From Denitratisoma sp. DHT3 (GTDB taxonomy: Bacteria > Pseudomonadota > Gammaproteobacteria > Burkholderiales > Rhodocyclaceae): a DNA stretch of 64,000 nt. The translations under genes were made by a program, and so were the position numbers. The stretch spans positions 420,047-484,046 of the forward strand of contig NZ_CP020914.1 in assembly GCF_007833355.1 (NCBI RefSeq), read 5' to 3'. Below, in pieces: positions 32,497-40,133 of the stretch. The notes below the pieces were generated by a model. That model was not told where the DNA came from. It saw nothing but the letters and a program-made list of their open reading frames with translations, and searched no databases. Positions within the stretch are counted from its first letter, which is position 1. Every line of letters starts with the position of its first letter.

Positions 32497-33552
32497 TCAA
32501 TCCATCAGCTTGCGGGCTTCGGCGACATCGCCGCGATAGGCTTCGAAGATGCCGCGCAGGGCGTCCTCGAAGGTGACCTGGGGCGCCCAGCCCAGATCGG
32601 CCATGGTGTTGGCGATCTTGGGCACGCGGTGCTGGGTGTCCTGGTAGCCGCTGCCGTAGTACTCGGCGGAGGTGGTCTCCAGCACCTTCACCTTGGCCAG
32701 GCCTTCGGCGTATTCGGGATACTCGCCGGCGAGCTTGAGCATCAGGTTGGCCAGTTCGCGGATCGAGTAGTTGTTCTTGGGATTGCCGATGTTGTAGATC
32801 TTGCCGTTGGCGATGTTGTCCTGGTTGGCGATGATCTTCATCAGCGCGTCGATGCCGTCGGTCACGTAGGTGAAGGAGCGCTTCTGAGCGCCGCCGTCCA
32901 CCAGTTTGATCGGCTCGCCGCGCACGATGTGGCCGAGGAACTGGGTGATCACGCGGGACGAGCCTTCCTTCGGGGTGTGGATGGAATCCAGGCCCGGGCC
33001 GATCCAGTTGAAGGGGCGGAACAGGGTGTATTGCAGGCCCTCCTGCTGGCCGTAGGCGTGGATCACGCGGTCCATCATCTGCTTGGCGCAGGCGTAGATC
33101 CAGCGCGGCTTGTTGATCGGGCCGTAGATCAGCGGGGAGTTCTCGGGGTCGAACTCGGGGTCCTGGCTCATGCCATAGACCTCGGAGGTGGAGGGGAAGA
33201 TCACCCGCTTCCGGTACTTCACCGCCTGGCGGATGATGGGCAGGTTGGCCTCGAAGTCCAGCTCGAACACCCGCAGCGGCTGCTGCACGTAGGTGGCGGG
33301 GGTGGCGATGGCCACCAGGGGCAGGATCACGTCGCACTTCCGGACGTGGTACTCGATCCATTCCTTGTTGATGGTGATGTCGCCCTCGAAGAAATGGAAG
33401 CGGTCACGATGTTCACCCGCCATCAGGTCGGCGACGCGCTCGGAATTCATGTCCATGCCGTACACCTCCCAGTCGGTGGTGGCGAGGATGCGGTTGGACA
33501 GGTGATGGCCGATGAAGCCATTGACGCCGAGGATGAGAATCTTTTTGCTCAT
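32497..33552 (-). CDS. arnA: UDP-glucuronate C4-decarboxylase (ArnA C-terminal half as separate protein)
   Basis: A 351-residue short-chain-dehydrogenase/epimerase protein equivalent to the C-terminal domain of E. coli ArnA. It has the NAD-binding GVNGFIGHHL at residues 9-18, STSEVYG near 121-127 (with Glu124 where ArnA has its catalytic Glu) and the YACAK dyad Tyr153/Lys157. It oxidatively decarboxylates UDP-glucuronic acid to UDP-4-keto-pentose. The formyltransferase half is a separate gene six bases upstream (33559-34515), so ArnA is split here, as in several non-enterobacterial arn operons. Confidence 0.92.
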   Translation of the reverse strand: MSKKILILGVNGFIGHHLSNRILATTDWEVYGMDMNSERVADLMAGEHRDRFHFFEGDITINKEWIEYHVRKCDVILPLVAIATPATYVQQPLRVFELDFEANLPIIRQAVKYRKRVIFPSTSEVYGMSQDPEFDPENSPLIYGPINKPRWIYACAKQMMDRVIHAYGQQEGLQYTLFRPFNWIGPGLDSIHTPKEGSSRVITQFLGHIVRGEPIKLVDGGAQKRSFTYVTDGIDALMKIIANQDNIANGKIYNIGNPKNNYSIRELANLMLKLAGEYPEYAEGLAKVKVLETTSAEYYGSGYQDTQHRVPKIANTMADLGWAPQVTFEDALRGIFEAYRGDVAEARKLMD

Positions 33553-33558
33553 GGTGGG

Positions 33559-34515
33559 CTAGGGAAGCAGGGAAATCGGGTTGCCGCCGAGGCGGGAAGG
33601 CAAATCGCCCGGATGCGCGGGCCGACTGTCCAATTCAAGGGACGTGATTCTAACAATGCCGCCGTCGCCGCAACGGGCGAAAAGGCGCCCTTCACGGGAC
33701 ATCAGGGCCGGACCGCCGAAACCCTCGGCGGCGCCCGGCCATTCCAGGTCGGGCAGGCGCAGCGAGTGGCTGCCCAGCACCTTGATGCGGTGGCCGCGCA
33801 GCTCGAAAAAGGCGCCGGGGTAGGGCGGCGCCACGGCGCGGATCAGGTTGTGCACCTCGCGCGCCGGCCGGGTCCAGTCGATGCGGCCGTCCTCGGGCCT
33901 GCGTCCGCCGAAGTAGCCGCCCTGGGTGAGATCGGGCATGACGTGGGGCGCGGTGCCGGACAGCAGGGCGGGCAGGACGCGGTCGAGGGCCATTTCGGCG
34001 GCCAGGGTGGTCTTGTTGAAGACCTCGCCGGCCGTGTCGTCGGGCAGGATCGGCACCGCCTGTTGGGCGACGATCTCGCCGGCGTCGGGTTTTTCCACCA
34101 TGCGGTGCAGGGTGGCGCCGGTTTCCGTCTCGCCGTGGATCACCGCCCAATTCACCGGCACCCGGCCACGGTACTTGGGCAGCAGCGAGCCGTGCATGTT
34201 GTAGCCGCCGCGCGTCGGGACCGCCAGCAGGGCGGGCTTCAGCATCAGCCGATAGTAGAAGGAGAAGAAGAAGTCGGGCGCCAGGGCTTGCAGCCGGGCG
34301 ACGAACTCGGGTGTGTTGGGGTCGTCCGGCATCGCCACTGGAATGCCGTAGTCCCGCGCCACGTCGGCGACGCGTTCGAACCAGATGTTCTCGTCGGGGT
34401 TGTCCTGATGGGTCACCACCAGCGCCACGTCCACGCCGTGCGCCAGCAGCACCCGCAGGCAGCGGGCGCCGACGTTGTGGTAGGCGAAAACGATGGCTTT
34501 GGCAGGACGGCTCAT
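33559..34515 (-). CDS. arnA: UDP-aminoarabinose formyltransferase (ArnA N-terminal half as separate protein)
   Basis: A 318-residue formyltransferase equivalent to the N-terminal domain of ArnA. Catalytic residues Asn106 and His108 (NMHGSLLPKYRGRVP) and Asp144 (EKPDAGEIV) are present, as in ArnA and methionyl-tRNA formyltransferase. It formylates UDP-4-amino-4-deoxy-L-arabinose before loading on undecaprenyl phosphate. The start at 34515 overlaps the arnC stop by ATGA; the longer open frame upstream lies within arnC and is not coding. Confidence 0.92.
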   Translation of the reverse strand: MSRPAKAIVFAYHNVGARCLRVLLAHGVDVALVVTHQDNPDENIWFERVADVARDYGIPVAMPDDPNTPEFVARLQALAPDFFFSFYYRLMLKPALLAVPTRGGYNMHGSLLPKYRGRVPVNWAVIHGETETGATLHRMVEKPDAGEIVAQQAVPILPDDTAGEVFNKTTLAAEMALDRVLPALLSGTAPHVMPDLTQGGYFGGRRPEDGRIDWTRPAREVHNLIRAVAPPYPGAFFELRGHRIKVLGSHSLRLPDLEWPGAAEGFGGPALMSREGRLFARCGDGGIVRITSLELDSRPAHPGDLPSRLGGNPISLLP

Positions 34516-35453
34516 CGCTCGTCCCGTTCGAGCACGGCGTCGACCAGGTAGCGCGGCCGATGACGGACCTGCAGGTAGACGCGGCCGATGTATTCGCCCA
34601 GCAGGCCGATGCCGAAGAGGGTGAGGCCGATCAGGAAGAAGGCCAGCGCGAACAGAGTGAACAGGCCCTCGGCTTCCGGGCCGTGGATCAGGCGGCGCGC
34701 GATCAGCAGCACGAACAGGGCCGCCGAGCCCAGGGAGACGCCGATGCCCAGCATCGAGAACCATTGCAGCGGCACCAGGGAGAAGCCGGTCATCAGGTCG
34801 AAGTTGAGCCGGATCAGGCTGTACAGCGAATACTTGGATTCGCCCGCGGCCCGCTCCTCGTGCTCCACCGTCACTTCGGCCGGGTGCATGGCGAAGGTGT
34901 AGGCCAGGGCCGGGATGAAGGTGCTGACTTCCTTGCAGGAGTTGATCGCGTCGATCACGTTGCGGCCGTAGGCGCGCAGCATGTTGCCCTGGTCGGTGAT
35001 CTTGATGCGGGTGATCCTTTCCCGCAGCCGGTTCATCGCCTTCGAGGCCCAGGTGCGGAACAGGCTGTCCTGACGCTTCCTGCGGATGCTGCCGACGTAG
35101 TCGTGGCCTTCGCGAACCTTGGCGAGCAGCTTGCCGATTTCCTCCGGCGGGTTCTGCAGGTCGGCGTCGAGGGTGACGACCACCTGCCCGCGCGCGTGCT
35201 CGAAGCCCGCCATGATCGCCATGTGCTGGCCGGCGTTGGCCGCCAGCAGGATGACCCGCGTCACCTCCGGCCGGCGCTCGAACTGCTGGCGCAGCAGGGC
35301 GGCGGAGCGGTCGCGGCTGCCGTCGTTGATGAAGATCACCTCGTAGGACTCGCCCAGCCTGTCCAGCGCCGGGTAGAGCCGGTCGAAGAGGCTGGGGAGA
35401 CCGGCCTCCTCGTTGTACACGGGGATGACGATGGAGAGTTCGGGTGTGCTCAT
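34512..35453 (-). CDS. arnC: ArnC: undecaprenyl-phosphate 4-deoxy-4-formamido-L-arabinose transferase
   Basis: A 313-residue GT2 enzyme. The GT-A domain starts LSIVIPVYNEEAGLPSLFDR and carries VTLDADLQNPPEEIGKLL near 95-112. Two C-terminal transmembrane helices follow (about 225-250 and 262-287). It moves formyl-aminoarabinose from UDP to undecaprenyl phosphate. Its start overlaps a 61-residue small gene (35450-35635) by four bases, so an unrelated gene pair is wedged between arnB and arnC. Confidence 0.92.
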   Translation of the reverse strand: MSTPELSIVIPVYNEEAGLPSLFDRLYPALDRLGESYEVIFINDGSRDRSAALLRQQFERRPEVTRVILLAANAGQHMAIMAGFEHARGQVVVTLDADLQNPPEEIGKLLAKVREGHDYVGSIRRKRQDSLFRTWASKAMNRLRERITRIKITDQGNMLRAYGRNVIDAINSCKEVSTFIPALAYTFAMHPAEVTVEHEERAAGESKYSLYSLIRLNFDLMTGFSLVPLQWFSMLGIGVSLGSAALFVLLIARRLIHGPEAEGLFTLFALAFFLIGLTLFGIGLLGEYIGRVYLQVRHRPRYLVDAVLERDER

Positions 35454-35635
35454 GGCGATGCCGGCGGGTTCAAAGTGGCTGGAGCGACGGCGCTCTCGCG
35501 CGAGGCGTGCGCGAGGCGAAGGAATGCGGCCAGCTCCTCGACCCAGCGCAGACGTTCGGCGGGCGTCAGGGCGGCAAAGGCGCGCAGGCGCTCGTCGCTG
35601 ACTTGGTAGGTGCGCTGGCCGCGGTCGAAACTCAC
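35450..35635 (-). CDS. Small protein paired with a nucleotidyltransferase-like gene
   Basis: A 61-residue protein with a GTG start that overlaps the upstream gene stop (GTGA), and a stop that overlaps arnC. It is mostly helical and charged (TPAERLRWVEELAAFLRLAH) with no signal peptide. The size, the coupling and the neighbour (nucleotidyltransferase of AbiEii/DUF6036 type) resemble antitoxin-like partners seen with such genes. No family is recognised with certainty. Its placement inside the arn operon means it is transcribed with the lipid A genes. Confidence 0.7.
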   Translation of the reverse strand: MSFDRGQRTYQVSDERLRAFAALTPAERLRWVEELAAFLRLAHASRESAVAPATLNPPASP

Positions 35636-36123
35636 GCTTGCCTCTCCTTCACGCGCCGTAGATGCTCGATGTCGGCGAGATCGATGGGGCGGCCGACCGC
35701 GGCTTTGAGGGTGATCAGATCGTCGATGGCGGCGACCCGCACGGATACGCCGCCCACGTCGAAGGCGATGGCGCGCTCGATCAAGGCGGAGGCACCGAGC
35801 GGCGGGTGCAGCAGCACGTCCACCGTGACCCCGGCCAGACCTGGCGCGCGCAGGGCGAAGACCTCCATGTTGCGCTGCTCGTGCCACTGCGCCAGCAGTT
35901 CCGGATCGCCGAGCGATTCGATGGCGACCGGCAGCGCCGGCGTCAACCCGAGTTCGCGGCTGGCGGCGATCAGGGCGGCGAGGTTTTCGCGCGACATGAC
36001 GACGGAAATGTCGATGTCCATCGTCGCCCGTTCGACTCCGTGCAGGGAAACCGCCAGACCGCCGATCAGGACATAGGCGACCCGGTGCTTGTCCAGGGCG
36101 GCAAAAAGGTCGAGGTAGAACAT
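35632..36123 (-). CDS. Nucleotidyltransferase-like protein (AbiEii/DUF6036 type)
   Basis: A 163-residue protein with a nucleotidyltransferase core: VLIGGLAVSLHGVERATMDIDI near residues 18-39, containing the GG and DxD elements, and a third acidic position in VTVDVLLHP near 102-110. Proteins of this group include the toxin part of AbiE-type systems and stand-alone predicted enzymes. I start at MFYLDLF (36123). It lies 13 bases after arnB and overlaps the 61-residue gene. No established role in aminoarabinose synthesis is known to me; it could be an inserted toxin-antitoxin-like cassette. Confidence 0.8.
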   Translation of the reverse strand: MFYLDLFAALDKHRVAYVLIGGLAVSLHGVERATMDIDISVVMSRENLAALIAASRELGLTPALPVAIESLGDPELLAQWHEQRNMEVFALRAPGLAGVTVDVLLHPPLGASALIERAIAFDVGGVSVRVAAIDDLITLKAAVGRPIDLADIEHLRRVKERQA

Positions 36124-36136
36124 GGCGTGGGTCGTT

Positions 36137-37261
36137 TTACGGCAGTTCGGCCAGCGACTTGCCGAGCGCCACGACGACGCGATCCACGTCGCCGTCCGAC
36201 ATCGCCGGGAACAGGGGCAGGGTGACGGTGCGCGCGCCCACGTCCTCGGCATGGGGGAACTGGCCGGGCTTGAAGCCCAGGTTCCGGTAGAGGCTGAACA
36301 GGTGCAGGGCCGGGTAATGGACGCCGACGCCGATGCCCTGCGCCTTCATGGCGGCGATGAAGGCGCCGCGGTCGGTGCCCTTGGGGAGCAGCGGCTGGAA
36401 CATGTGCCAGTTGCTGTTGGCGAAATCGGCAGGCGGGAGTTCCAGGCCCAGCGCGGCGCAGTCGGGTTCGGCCAGACGCTCGAAGTAGCGGCGGGCGAGC
36501 TGGCGACGGCGCGCGGTGAAGGCATCGAGGTGCTTCAACTGCCCCAGTCCCACGGCGGCGGCCACGTCGGTGAGGTTGAACTTGCCGCCCAGCACATCCA
36601 CGTCCATGCCGCCGTCGGGGAAGCGCCGCACCCCCTGCAGGCGCAGGCGCTCGCACAGGGCAACGTCAACATCCGCCGGCAGCACCAGGGCGCCGCCCTC
36701 GATGGTGGTGAGGTTCTTGTTGGCATGGAAGCTGAAGGAGACGAAGTCGCCCGTGCTGCCGATCGCCTGGCCGTTCCAGGCGGCGCCGAAGGACTGCGCC
36801 GCGTCCTCGACGACGCGCAGCCGGTGGGTCCGGGCGATGGCGTAGAGCCGGTCCCGGTCCACCGGCAGGCCGGCGAGATCGACCGGGATCACGGCGCGGG
36901 TGCGGGGGGTGAGCGCGGCTTCGAGGCGGTCGAGATCGATGTTGCGGGTGATGGGGTCGATGTCCGTCAGCACCGGCGTGGCGCCGACTTCGAGGATCAC
37001 GTTGGCGGTGGCGACCCAGGTCAGCGGGGTGGTGACGACCTCGTCGCCGGGGCCGACGCCGGCCAGGCGCAGCGCCACTTCCAGGGTGGCGGTGCCGGAG
37101 TTGAAGGCGCGCACGGTGCGGCCGCCGCAGATTTCCGACAGCGCCGCCTCGAAAGCCTGCACCTTGGGGCCGCTGGTGATCCAGCCGGAGCGCAGCACTT
37201 CGACGACGCCGGCGATGGTGTCCTCGTCGATGCTGGGGCGGGTGAAGGGTAGGAAATCCAT
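36137..37261 (-). CDS. arnB: ArnB: UDP-4-keto-pentose (Ara4O) aminotransferase
   Basis: A 374-residue DegT/DnrJ/EryC1 PLP enzyme. The PLP lysine is Lys182 in SFHANKNLTTIEGG, and VVEDAAQSFGA near 150-160 carries the PLP-contacting Asp. It aminates UDP-4-keto-arabinose using glutamate. It is the first gene of the block arnB - X - Y - arnC - arnA halves - arnD and follows a 135-base AT-rich gap that probably holds a promoter. Confidence 0.92.
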   Translation of the reverse strand: MDFLPFTRPSIDEDTIAGVVEVLRSGWITSGPKVQAFEAALSEICGGRTVRAFNSGTATLEVALRLAGVGPGDEVVTTPLTWVATANVILEVGATPVLTDIDPITRNIDLDRLEAALTPRTRAVIPVDLAGLPVDRDRLYAIARTHRLRVVEDAAQSFGAAWNGQAIGSTGDFVSFSFHANKNLTTIEGGALVLPADVDVALCERLRLQGVRRFPDGGMDVDVLGGKFNLTDVAAAVGLGQLKHLDAFTARRRQLARRYFERLAEPDCAALGLELPPADFANSNWHMFQPLLPKGTDRGAFIAAMKAQGIGVGVHYPALHLFSLYRNLGFKPGQFPHAEDVGARTVTLPLFPAMSDGDVDRVVVALGKSLAELP

Positions 37262-37396
37262 TGGTTCTTTATTGGCTACAATCTTCTATGGTTTTGAAGT
37301 GTCGAAAATTCAGTGTCAGATGTGGTGCGGGCCTTGGTTTTTGACTTGTCTCTGTATTCCTTGATTGTATTCATTCAGGAAACAATGGGAGTGGCC
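37262..37396 (-). promoter_or_regulatory. AT-rich leader upstream of arnB, probable promoter
   Basis: This 135-base gap is much richer in A and T than the surrounding DNA and precedes arnB on the minus strand, so it is the likely internal promoter of the arn operon. No box pair is good enough to name, and I see no clear PmrA/PhoP-type direct repeat. Confidence 0.45.
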
Positions 37397-37768
37397 TCAG
37401 GAGCGTGCCACCAGCACCACGCCGACCACGATGAAGCCGATGCCGAGCAGTTTCTGGGCGACCAGCGCCTCGCCGAACCAGTAGTGGGCGACGAAGGCAT
37501 TGACCACGTAGCCGATCGACAGCATCGGGTAGGCGATGGAGACCGGCACCCGCGAGAGGGCCATGATCCAGACCACCAGGCTCACCGCGTAGCAGGCCAT
37601 GCCGCCCATGATGAAGGGCTGGAAGGCGATCTTCATGCCCACCGGAATCAGGTTGCTCAAGTGGAAATCGAAATGGCCCACCACGTTGGTGCCGGCCTTG
37701 AGCAGCAACTGGGCGGCGGCGTTGAGCAATACGCCGGTGAGGATCAGGAGGAAGGCGATGGGCGTCAT
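37397..37768 (-). CDS. ArnE/ArnF-like small membrane flippase subunit (SMR/EamA type)
   Basis: A 123-residue, four-helix protein: PIAFLLILTGVLLNAAAQLLL, IMGGMACYAVSLVVWIMAL, VSIAYPMLSIGYVVNAFVA and LLGIGFIVVGVVLVA. This is the size and pattern of ArnE/ArnF, which together flip undecaprenyl-phosphate-aminoarabinose to the periplasm. Only one such subunit is seen here, so it may work as a homodimer or with a protein encoded elsewhere. Its start overlaps the stop of the arnT gene (ATGA). Confidence 0.85.
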   Translation of the reverse strand: MTPIAFLLILTGVLLNAAAQLLLKAGTNVVGHFDFHLSNLIPVGMKIAFQPFIMGGMACYAVSLVVWIMALSRVPVSIAYPMLSIGYVVNAFVAHYWFGEALVAQKLLGIGFIVVGVVLVARS

Positions 37769-39489
37769 GGCTGGATGCGGGCTCCGTTGCAGGGGGGTGC
37801 TGCGGGCGTGGCGGCGCAGTCGCCACCGTCGCCACCATGGGCCGGACGAACGTTTTCGGCGATGACGTAGCGCAGGCTGCGCGCGATCTCCTGCATCGGC
37901 AACCCCTCGGCGACAAACTTCTTGAATTCGTCGACGGTCATCACGGCATAGGCGTGCGGCCCGGTGCGCCAGCGCTGCTTGAATTCTTCCAGGGTGGGAA
38001 TCCACTTCTGCGGCTCCTGCTTGAGACCGAAGGCCATTTCGTCCTGGTACTGGACCAGGGTCAGGGTGCGCTCGAGGTAGAAGGGCAGGGTCTGCTCGTA
38101 GTGGAGCAGGCTGTAGAACGGAACGTCCGGCCGCAGCCGGGGCGCGGCCTGGGCGGCCAGCGCCTTGGCGGAGTTGTAGGGCGACAGTTCGCCGTGCGCC
38201 AGCAGCGTGGCGGTGCCGGAGATGAAACCGGCCGTCGCCAGGGCCGTCAGCGCCGCGATGGTGCGTTTTTTCCAGGCCAGGGCGATCGCGCCGACCAGGC
38301 CCAGCAGCAGCGCGCCGGCGGCGCCGGTGAGCCAGTGCGCCACGCCCTGGAGCATGGCCAGGGAATAGTCCTCGTCCTGCCATTTCACCGCCTGGGGGGC
38401 GAGCCAGATCGCGGCCAGCGCCAGCGGCAGCAGGGCCGCCAGGTGGAGCAGCAGGGCGCGGCGCGACAGGCCGGCGAGGTGGCGTCCGCCGAGCAGCGCC
38501 AGGGCCGGGAAGATGGGCAGGATGTAGGGCGGCAGCTTGGAGCTGGAAATGCTGAAAAAACCGAAGGTCACGGCGATCCACAGCAGCAGGAAGCGCTGGG
38601 GCTGGAACGCGGCGCCGCCCTCGCGCCGCCAGGCGCCGAACAGGCCATGGAGCAGCAGCAGGGTCCAGGGCAGGGCGCCGACCGCGTAAATGAACAGGAA
38701 ATACCAGTCCGGCTGGTTGCGGCGATGGACCGTGGTCAGGAAGCGCTCGAAATGCTCGTGGATGAAGAAGAAGCGCGGAAATTCCGGATTGGCCAGCGAC
38801 ACGGCGACGAACCACGGCGCGGCGATGGCGAGGAACAGGCCCAGTCCCGCCAGGGGCGAGAGTCGTCGCCAGGGCGACAGGTCCCGGTTCAGCAGCGAGT
38901 AGGCGACCAGCGTGCCGCCGGTCAGCACCAGCGCCACCAGGCCCTTGCTCAGCACGGCCAGGGCGAGCGCCGCCCAGGCGGTCAGCATCCAGCGCCGTCC
39001 GGCGCGGGCATCCGGCTGCTGGGCGAAGATGAAGCCGGTCCAGGCCAGTTGCAGGAAGAAGGTGAGCCCCATGTCGAGCGTGAGGACATGGCCCATCACG
39101 CCATAGAGCAGGGTGCTGGCGAGGATGGCGGCGGAAAGATGGCCGGCCGTTCGCCCCCACAGGCGGCGGCCGGTGTACCCGGCCAGCAGCACGCCCAGGA
39201 AACCGGTCAGGGCCGGCCACAGCCGGGCCGTCCATTCGTCCTCGTCGAACAGCTTGAAGCCGACGGCGGTGGCCCAGTACTGGAGGGCCGGCTTCTCGAA
39301 ATACTTGAGGTCGTTGAGTCGGGGCGTCAGCCAGTCGCCGCTGGCGACCATCTCGCGCGGGATCTCGGCGTAGCGGCCCTCGTCGGGGCGGATCAGGGGG
39401 CGCTGGTCGAGGGCGCCGAACCAGACGGCGAACAGGGCGATCCAGAGGATCCGGATCATCCAGGGTGTGTGGCGGAGATTCATTACCAT
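37765..39489 (-). CDS. arnT: ArnT: lipid A 4-amino-4-deoxy-L-arabinose transferase
   Basis: A 574-residue GT39/GT-C membrane enzyme. The periplasmic loop after helix 1 reads RPDEGRYAEIPREM near residue 35-48, and LKYFEKPALQYW near 62-73; these are the hallmark ArnT loop segments with catalytic acidic residues. About a dozen hydrophobic helices follow and a soluble periplasmic C-terminal domain begins near residue 440. It transfers aminoarabinose from undecaprenyl phosphate to lipid A, giving polymyxin resistance. An alternative ATG lies two codons downstream. It is the first gene of the operon. Confidence 0.9.
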   Translation of the reverse strand: MVMNLRHTPWMIRILWIALFAVWFGALDQRPLIRPDEGRYAEIPREMVASGDWLTPRLNDLKYFEKPALQYWATAVGFKLFDEDEWTARLWPALTGFLGVLLAGYTGRRLWGRTAGHLSAAILASTLLYGVMGHVLTLDMGLTFFLQLAWTGFIFAQQPDARAGRRWMLTAWAALALAVLSKGLVALVLTGGTLVAYSLLNRDLSPWRRLSPLAGLGLFLAIAAPWFVAVSLANPEFPRFFFIHEHFERFLTTVHRRNQPDWYFLFIYAVGALPWTLLLLHGLFGAWRREGGAAFQPQRFLLLWIAVTFGFFSISSSKLPPYILPIFPALALLGGRHLAGLSRRALLLHLAALLPLALAAIWLAPQAVKWQDEDYSLAMLQGVAHWLTGAAGALLLGLVGAIALAWKKRTIAALTALATAGFISGTATLLAHGELSPYNSAKALAAQAAPRLRPDVPFYSLLHYEQTLPFYLERTLTLVQYQDEMAFGLKQEPQKWIPTLEEFKQRWRTGPHAYAVMTVDEFKKFVAEGLPMQEIARSLRYVIAENVRPAHGGDGGDCAATPAAPPCNGARIQP

Positions 39490-39516
39490 GCAAGTCGCGC
39501 AGCGACTTCTGAAAGC

Positions 39517-39556
39517 TCCCCTCGTCCGCTGGCGGGAGAGGGGTTGGGGGTGAGGG
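39517..39556 (-). repeat. Short GC-rich dispersed hairpin repeat, copy 1
   Basis: Read on the minus strand it has the order CCCAACCCCTCTCCCGCC and a GGG(A/C)GAGG-type arm. A similar element (CCCAACCCTCTCCCCGC ... GCGGGGAGAGGG) is at 48365-48402 on the plus strand. Both are intergenic. It is a common type of short betaproteobacterial intergenic repeat. Confidence 0.6.
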
Positions 39557-39606
39557 AGACGGACGGGACTTTCATGCTTTGGGGCTTTTTTTCAAAGTCA
39601 TGTCCG

Positions 39607-39987
39607 TCAGGCTTGCGGTTCCACGATCAGCGCCGCCACCACGGCCCGCCCCTCGCTGGTGAGGATGTGGTAGGTGCGGCAGGCGGCGGCGGTATCCATC
39701 ACTTCGAAGCCGATGCGGGCCTCGATCAGCGGGCGCAGCACCTCCGGCGCGGGAAAGCGCTGGCGCGCGCCGGTGCCGAGCAGCACCACGTCGCAGCCGA
39801 AATCCACCAGCGGCCGCAGGTGCGCGGCGCTGAGGTCCTCCGCCCGGGCTACCGGCCAGTCGGGGTCGAGCCGCTGGGGCGTGATGATCAGGCTGTGTTC
39901 CAGGCGCCGGCCATTCACGGAGACATAACCCGGCCCCTGGCCGGTGATGGCGTACTGTCCGACGGCGATCTTGGGGTGAAGTTTCAT
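39607..39987 (-). CDS. Mth938-like domain protein (DUF498)
   Basis: A 126-residue soluble protein of the Mth938/NDUFAF3 family (TGQGPGYVSVNGRRLEHSLI near residues 15-34; CDVVLLGTGARQRFP near 68-82). The biochemical role is not settled in bacteria; the eukaryotic relative helps assemble respiratory complex I. I start at MKLHPK (39987), since the longer frame upstream covers a hairpin leader. It lies 117 bases before arnT on the same strand but is probably unrelated in function. A terminator-like hairpin precedes it. Confidence 0.85.
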   Translation of the reverse strand: MKLHPKIAVGQYAITGQGPGYVSVNGRRLEHSLIITPQRLDPDWPVARAEDLSAAHLRPLVDFGCDVVLLGTGARQRFPAPEVLRPLIEARIGFEVMDTAAACRTYHILTSEGRAVVAALIVEPQA

Positions 39988-40015
39988 GGCCGAGGCATGG
40001 ATGGGAAAGCGCCGT

Positions 40016-40047
40016 AAAAAAGCGCCGCAGTCGTCAGATTGCGGCGC
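40016..40047 (-). terminator. Terminator-like hairpin in the leader of the Mth938-like gene
   Basis: On the minus strand GCGCCGCA pairs with TGCGGCGC (40022-40047, ten-base loop), followed by TTTTTT. It sits about 30 bases upstream of the gene start at 39987, not after a gene, because the next gene to the right runs the other way. It may act as an attenuator or be a remnant of a lost gene's terminator. Confidence 0.65.
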
Positions 40048-40133
40048 AACAAGGGCTTGAGTAAGATTATACCCTTTGCCGGTCGCATCCCTTGCCGTCG
40101 GCAATCCATCGCATCGCAAAGGAAAACCCGATC

